DNA of 64,000 nucleotides, from contig CAMTDV010000012.1 of the NCBI GenBank assembly GCA_947069175.1, forward strand, positions 35,992,341 to 36,056,340, written 5' to 3'. Both the position numbers and the translations under genes were made by a program. Of this stretch, positions 59,216-64,000 are shown in pieces. Position 1 is the first letter of the stretch, and every line of letters starts with the position of its first letter. The stretch is from Scalesia atractyloides. Its lineage: Eukaryota; Streptophyta; Magnoliopsida; Asterales; Asteraceae. The notes under the pieces were generated by a model. That model worked only from the letters and a program-made list of their open reading frames with translations, was not told the origin of the DNA and did no database searches.

Positions 59216-59795
59216 TAAGAATTGGAACGCACCTAAGACACCCACCAAAGTAAGCCAATTTTTGGGATTGGCTGGTTATTATCGAAGATTCATTAAAAAA
59301 TTTCGAAGATCGCTAAACTACTAACCTCCCTAACCCAGAAAGATAAGAAGTTCAATAGGGGTGAAAGACTTTTCAATTACTTAAAGATAAACTTTGTGAT
59401 GCACCGATTTTATCACTTCCGGACGGCATAGATGACTTTGTAGTTTACTGTGACGCTTCAAATCAAAGTTTAGGATGCGTATTAATGCAACGAGAGAAAG
59501 TTATTGCATACGAATCACACCAATTAAAAGTTCATGAAAATAACTATACCACACATGACCTAGAGCTAGGTGCAATGGTATTTGCGTCAAAAAATTGCGT
59601 CATTATCTTTGTAGCACCAAGTGCATAATCTTTACCAACCACAAAAAACTTCAACATATATTTAACCAGAAAGAGTTAAATATGCGCCAAAAACGTTGGC
59701 TTGAATTGTTGAATGACTATGATTGTGAAATTAAATACCATTCGGGCAAGGTGAACGTTGTCGCGGATACACTAAGTCGAAAGCAACGAGTGAAA
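59216..59795 (+). pseudogene. Gypsy RNase H
   Basis: After a further frameshift the reading gives FLGLAGYYRRFI (59258-59295), then DDFVVYCDASNQSLGCVLMQ with the first catalytic Asp (59430-59490). VIAYESHQLKVHENNY and a HDLELGAM motif with Glu follow. The end reads IFTNHKKLQHIF and LNDYDCEIKYHSGKVNVVAD before LSRK (59780). Stops near 59593 and slips near 59310 and 59370 break it. It would degrade the RNA strand of the RNA-DNA hybrid. Confidence 0.8.
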
Positions 59796-59799
59796 CCCC

Positions 59800-61310
59800 T
59801 TCGTGTACGATCATTAAGACTCACCATTCATAATAACCTTACCTCTAAAATTCACGACGGTCAACATGAAGCCCTGAAGAGCGGAAATTATAAAACAGAA
59901 ATGCTTAGAGGTATGGAAAAACAGTTAGAACCAAATGAGAACGGAACTTTGTACTTTGCAAACAGAATTTGGGTTCCTCTTTTTGGTAATCTGCGAAATC
60001 TAATTCTAGATGAAGCCAACACGTCCAAATATTCAATACATCCCGGAGCGGATAAAATGTATCGCGATCTTAAAGAATTCTATTGGTGGCCTAATCTTAA
60101 GAGAGATATTGCAACTTATGTTGGAAAATGTCTAACATGTGCAAAAATTATGGCCGAATTTCTATGGATTTCATAACCTTTAGGATTGTTGCAACAACCT
60201 GAAATTCCCACTTGCAAATGGGAACAAATTTCTATGGATTTCATAACGAAACTACCCAGGACCTCTCGCGGACACGACATGATTTGGGTAATTGTCGACC
60301 GACTAACCAAATCAGCTCACTTTTTGCCGGTACGTGAGAAAGACCAAAACCGAGAAGTTAGCCGAACTTGATCTCAAAGAGGTTGTGGCAAGACATGGAG
60401 TGCTGTTTCTATAATCTCTGATCGAGATGGTCATTTCATATCAAGAATTTGACAATCTTTTCAAAAGGCTTTTGGATCTCGATTAGATCTAAGTACGACC
60501 TTTCATCCCCAAACAGATGGCCAATGTGAACGCACCATTCAAACCGTAGAAGATATGCTTCATGCTTGTGTAATTGACTTAGGTGGAAATTGGGATACTC
60601 ACTTGCCTTTAGTAGAGTTCTCATATAACAATAGTTATCACATGAGTATCCAAGCTGCTCCATTTGAAGCATTATACGGACGTAAGTGTCGATCTCCGCT
60701 ATGTTGGGCGGAAATAGGTGATAAACAAATGATAGGTGCAGAATTAATTCAAGAAACTACGGATAAAATATTTAAAATCTGAGACCATATTAAAGCAGCT
60801 CAGGATAGACAAAAAAGTTATGCGGATAAACGCCACAAACCATTATCCTTTGAGATTGGAGACAAAGTGCTATTAAGGTCTCGCCTTGGAGAGGCGTAGT
60901 TAGATTCGGGAAGCAAGGAAAACTTACCCCGAGGTACATAGGACCATATGAAATCTTGAAGAAGATTGCAATAGTTGTATATAAGTTGAAATTGCCTGAA
61001 ACACTTAGTAATGTTCACGACACTTTTCATGTGTCAAATCTTAAAAAGTGCCTTTCAGACGAATCACTTATCATTCCCACGGACGAAATTCATATAGACG
61101 ACAAAATCCATTTCATTGAATAACCTGTCGAAGTTTTAGATTTGAAAGTTCAGAAAACAAGGAGGAGTAGTATCAAACTAGTCAAAGTCCATTGGAACTC
61201 AAAGTGCGGACCTGATTTCACTTGGGAACGGGAAAGAAAATCAAAAGAAAGTACCCCCACCTGTTCGAGAAATCTTACGCAAAGGATGACACGACTTAAA
61301 TTTTGGGATT
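59800..61310 (+). pseudogene. Gypsy integrase with chromodomain-like tail, broken
   Basis: The HHCC zinc domain is present (IHPGADKMYRDLKEFYWW, then a CLTCAK motif at 60128-60145). The core has MDFITKLPRTS (60235; first Asp), VIVDRLTKSAHFLPV, a damaged second-Asp block (LISDRDGHF-like, 60415-60435), and TFHPQTDGQCERTIQ (60503, catalytic Glu). NWDTHLPLVEFSYNN and ALYGRKCRSP follow. The C-terminal part has KPLSFEIGDKVLLRS, RYIGPYEIL, HVSNLKKCL (61032) and a WNSKCGPDFTWERE segment (61192-61225) typical of chromovirus tails. Several stops and slips occur. A 21-base word is duplicated at 60157 and 60222. Confidence 0.8.
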
Positions 61311-61324
61311 AAATTTTCTTGAAC

Positions 61325-61334
61325 AACGGGAGAA
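61325..61334 (+). other. Polypurine tract of the Gypsy element
   Basis: AACGGGAGAA directly precedes TGTGACA of the 3' LTR, after the usual TTTTGGGATTAAATTTTC stretch. It would prime plus-strand DNA synthesis. Confidence 0.8.
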
Positions 61335-64000
61335 TGTGACAATTGCCAAATTCTAGTAATTCTGTACAACTTGAACAACTATAACATTATCTGTTTATCG
61401 CACAAATTAACTTAAATTATAATTTTAAGTCTTAAAAGTCTAGGAATTTAACCAAATTATAGCTTGGTATAATAATGGATACATCATAATCTTGAATATA
61501 TAAAACCACATCCTAGACGGATAACAAAGACGCGAACATGAAACAAATATCAGTACTGGTTACGGTATAGTCTGATATTACAGAATTAAGAAATAAGATA
61601 TGTTTGTATTGATATACCATAAAAATTTTATTTAAACTACCAAATTGTCCAAGTCTGCAGCAAAATACAGCATTTTGCAGCAAAAATGCAGCATTCCGTA
61701 GCACAAAACAGCAAATGTCCAAAAATCCAAAAATAAATATTTTTAGCTAAAGAATAATAACAGGTGTTAGAGTAATATAAAACCCATATAAATCTTATTA
61801 TTTAAAGATATACGGTTTGTTCAGTAAAAACCTAACAACAAAGCCGGTACCGGAACTGAACTCAAAATGACAAATTTATTAGTCTGAAGAGCTAGATTAA
61901 TTAACGGGACAATAAATATTGTACCAGAACTAATGTGTAAATAAAATTTATAAGTTACACAATATATCAGTAATTTACCCGGTATAAGACCCGAACTAAC
62001 TTTATCAACCGAACAACGAAACAATAAGACTAGTGAGTTATTTTGGCATATTATAACATTACTTTAAAGTCTTGGGGCATTAGTTTTTTTAAAAAATATA
62101 TATAAAATTATAAAAGTTTATAAAAGTTACAAATTATTTATAAAAAATAAAATAAAACCAACCCCCCACCCCACACACCTCACGGCTATATCGGGTAATT
62201 CCCGATGCCACTAATCTTTGTTTAATGTATTAGCAAGTTTATAAGAATGGTTAGTGTGTATTGAGGTGTAAGAACTTGATCAAATCACAAAACCAACACT
62301 TACCTTCATTTCCTTTCATTTTCACAACACTAAAACTCAAAAACACTTCTTCCTTTTCCCCCTTGAAATCGGCCAAGCATCATCGTCATCATCACCTTCA
62401 ATTTTTAAAAACCAAACACTAGAATTTCAAGCTTGCTTGAAGACCTAAAGATGATCTAAAGAGTTTATAAAGATTAGGAGCTCACTTTGGAAGCTTGGAA
62501 CTCTTGTTCAACCCATTTTCTTCATCTTTTAGATCATCCCTAGCCTTGTGCTAGTAGTAATATCTTTAAACTTCATCTTATACTTTATATTTCACAAAAA
62601 TAAACAAGATCATCTTGATAGATATTTAAAAACCCACTTGAAAAGCACTAATAAAACTATAATCACTAACATAATTATGTGGTTTTCTTGATAATTATGA
62701 ATGATCTTGAATTTTTCATAAACTAGTAAACTTGAATCTTGCAATTTTATGAATAAAAGAAAATCTAAACACATGCATGTTTAGATTAGCAAGATTCATC
62801 AACAAAAATAGTCATGAACATGATTTCATATTTTAAAGATGATCATACAAGTATTAAATCATTAAATAAAATTTATGAATTAGAAATTTTATTTAAAAAT
62901 GATAATAAAGTTTCCATTTTAATAAAATTTAAAACTATAATAAGTTCATGACATTTTTGTTAATACTTTGGTATAATATATGTGATTGATGATGATTTGA
63001 GTTAGAAAACTTATTTAAACATGTTTATATAAACATGGGAAAACTTACATTTTAAAGGAAACTATGGCAAAATTTTCATAAAATTAATCTTGATTAAGAT
63101 ATGATTAAACTAAAGTTCTTGTGATTTGAAAGTAATTAGGAACTTTAATCTGTTTAAATAAAGGTTTGGATGAAAAAGTTAAGAATATAATTACTTATGT
63201 TTACTTAAACTAAAAAGGAGAAATATATAATATATAATATATTATATTTGATAAAATATAATATTTTTGAAATCACCTAATATTTTGTATAAAAACTATA
63301 TATTTTGATCATGTTGAATCAAAAACAAAAATATATAAATGTTCAACTTTTGATAAAATAATATATCGGACAATTCGGACAACTTGGACGATATGGACAA
63401 AATAAAGTATATGGTATAAAAGAAACAAACGACAAAGACGAAACAAATAAAATAGTCGACGTGAACATAACGGTCAAATCGAACAAATCAACCGTTACAC
63501 TTTTATTTACACTTTTATTTACCAGGATTTATAAAAATTTAATTTATAACTAACAGTTCTTACAAATAAATTTTTATAAGTTACAAACATTTACTAGTAA
63601 GTATTTTAAAAATTGGATTAAGACCAACTAAACAAGTATTAGCCTAAGCCCATTTTTATAAAAATTATATTGGGCTAAAACTACTTTTATAAAAATAATC
63701 GACAAGCCCATTTATAAATAGCTTTGGATAAGGCTCACTTTTATAAAATTAACTTTGGGCTAAGCCCACTTTTATAAAATTTACAAGTGCTAGACTTACT
63801 TGTATAAAAATCAAACTTTGGGCTAAGCCCACTTTTTTAAAAATTACATGGGCTAAGCCCACTTATATAAAAGTTAACTTTGGGCCAAGCCCACTTTTAT
63901 AAAGAAATAAACTGGGCTAATCCATTTCTATAAACTATTATGGTCTAGGCCCAATCTTTCATTTTTAACTTGGGCTAGACCCACTTTTACAAATCAATTG
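61335..64000 (+). repeat. 3' LTR of the Gypsy element, truncated by the window edge
   Basis: Aligns with 50588-53400 of the 5' LTR throughout, with frequent substitutions and small indels (for example a different TA-rich tract at 63220-63270). Reaches the palindrome array at about 63620 and is cut at 64000; about 1.3 kb should remain outside. Confidence 0.9.

Larger units (their letters stand above)
50588..64000 (+). mobile_element. Ty3/Gypsy chromovirus (Tekay-like), near full length, 3' LTR cut by window
   Basis: Structure: 5' LTR 50588-54579 (3992 bp), primer binding site 54584-54595, a Pro/Ser-rich leader ORF, gag, protease, reverse transcriptase, RNase H, integrase with a chromodomain-like tail, polypurine tract 61325-61334, and 3' LTR 61335-64000+. 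The order protease-RT-RNaseH-integrase defines Ty3/Gypsy. All coding parts have stops or frameshifts, and the LTRs differ by many substitutions and indels, so the insertion is old. It interrupts a MITE at 50587/50588; the expected target duplication (TTGTA) cannot be checked. Confidence 0.9.

Overview
The window looks like nuclear DNA of a eudicot, most likely Asteraceae. It is AT-rich and gene-poor, with spliceosomal introns. Its repeats are plant Ty1/Copia (Sirevirus-type), Ty3/Gypsy (Tekay-like chromovirus and Athila-like), a Mutator-like element (MULE) carrying Ulp1-type protease genes, a LINE tail, SINE-like pieces and MITEs. The family-level taxonomic guess is inference from repeat style only.

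Layout. (1) 1-12646: a degraded Sirevirus-type Copia element on the + strand (protease, integrase, RNase H end, an extra ORF in the envelope-like position, 3' LTR). It is interrupted by a reverse-strand Gypsy LTR (697-2963) and by a 3.7 kb reverse-strand solo LTR (4319-8033) with a perfect 5-bp target duplication. (2) 12647-17340: an Athila-like 3' end, a reverse-strand Copia 5' LTR with gag start, an LTR-like block and the 3' end of a LINE. (3) 18291-34716: the most interesting block. A small conserved Cys/His-rich host gene (two exons, - strand) has a long-TIR MULE inserted 90 bp upstream of its start codon (TIRs of about 420 bp, 9-bp target duplication). The MULE carries a broken mudrA-type transposase, three different Ulp1-like (C48) pseudogenes and a SANT/Myb-like pseudogene, plus an internal array of the same GAGCCGTTT motif that fills its TIRs. 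A 5.75 kb segment (most of the host gene, the left TIR, the transposase and half of one Ulp1 gene) is present twice in direct tandem. The copies differ mainly by 1-base homopolymer indels, so an assembly error must be considered. (4) 34717-43200: more LTR fragments, including a reverse-strand Copia gag plus 5' LTR. (5) 43201-49926: low-repeat DNA holding the only clearly intact gene, an ALOG/LSH-family transcription regulator (47316-47801, - strand). (6) 49927-64000: two MITE copies, the second broken by a Ty3/Gypsy chromovirus with 4 kb LTRs whose 3' LTR runs off the window.

How it fits together: two host genes sit among nested transposons. All transposon coding regions seen here carry stops, frameshifts or active-site losses. 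The intact ALOG gene is the only confident functional protein; the Cys/His-rich gene is plausible but its splice junction is out of frame in this sequence. No CRISPR, rRNA or true tRNA gene was seen.
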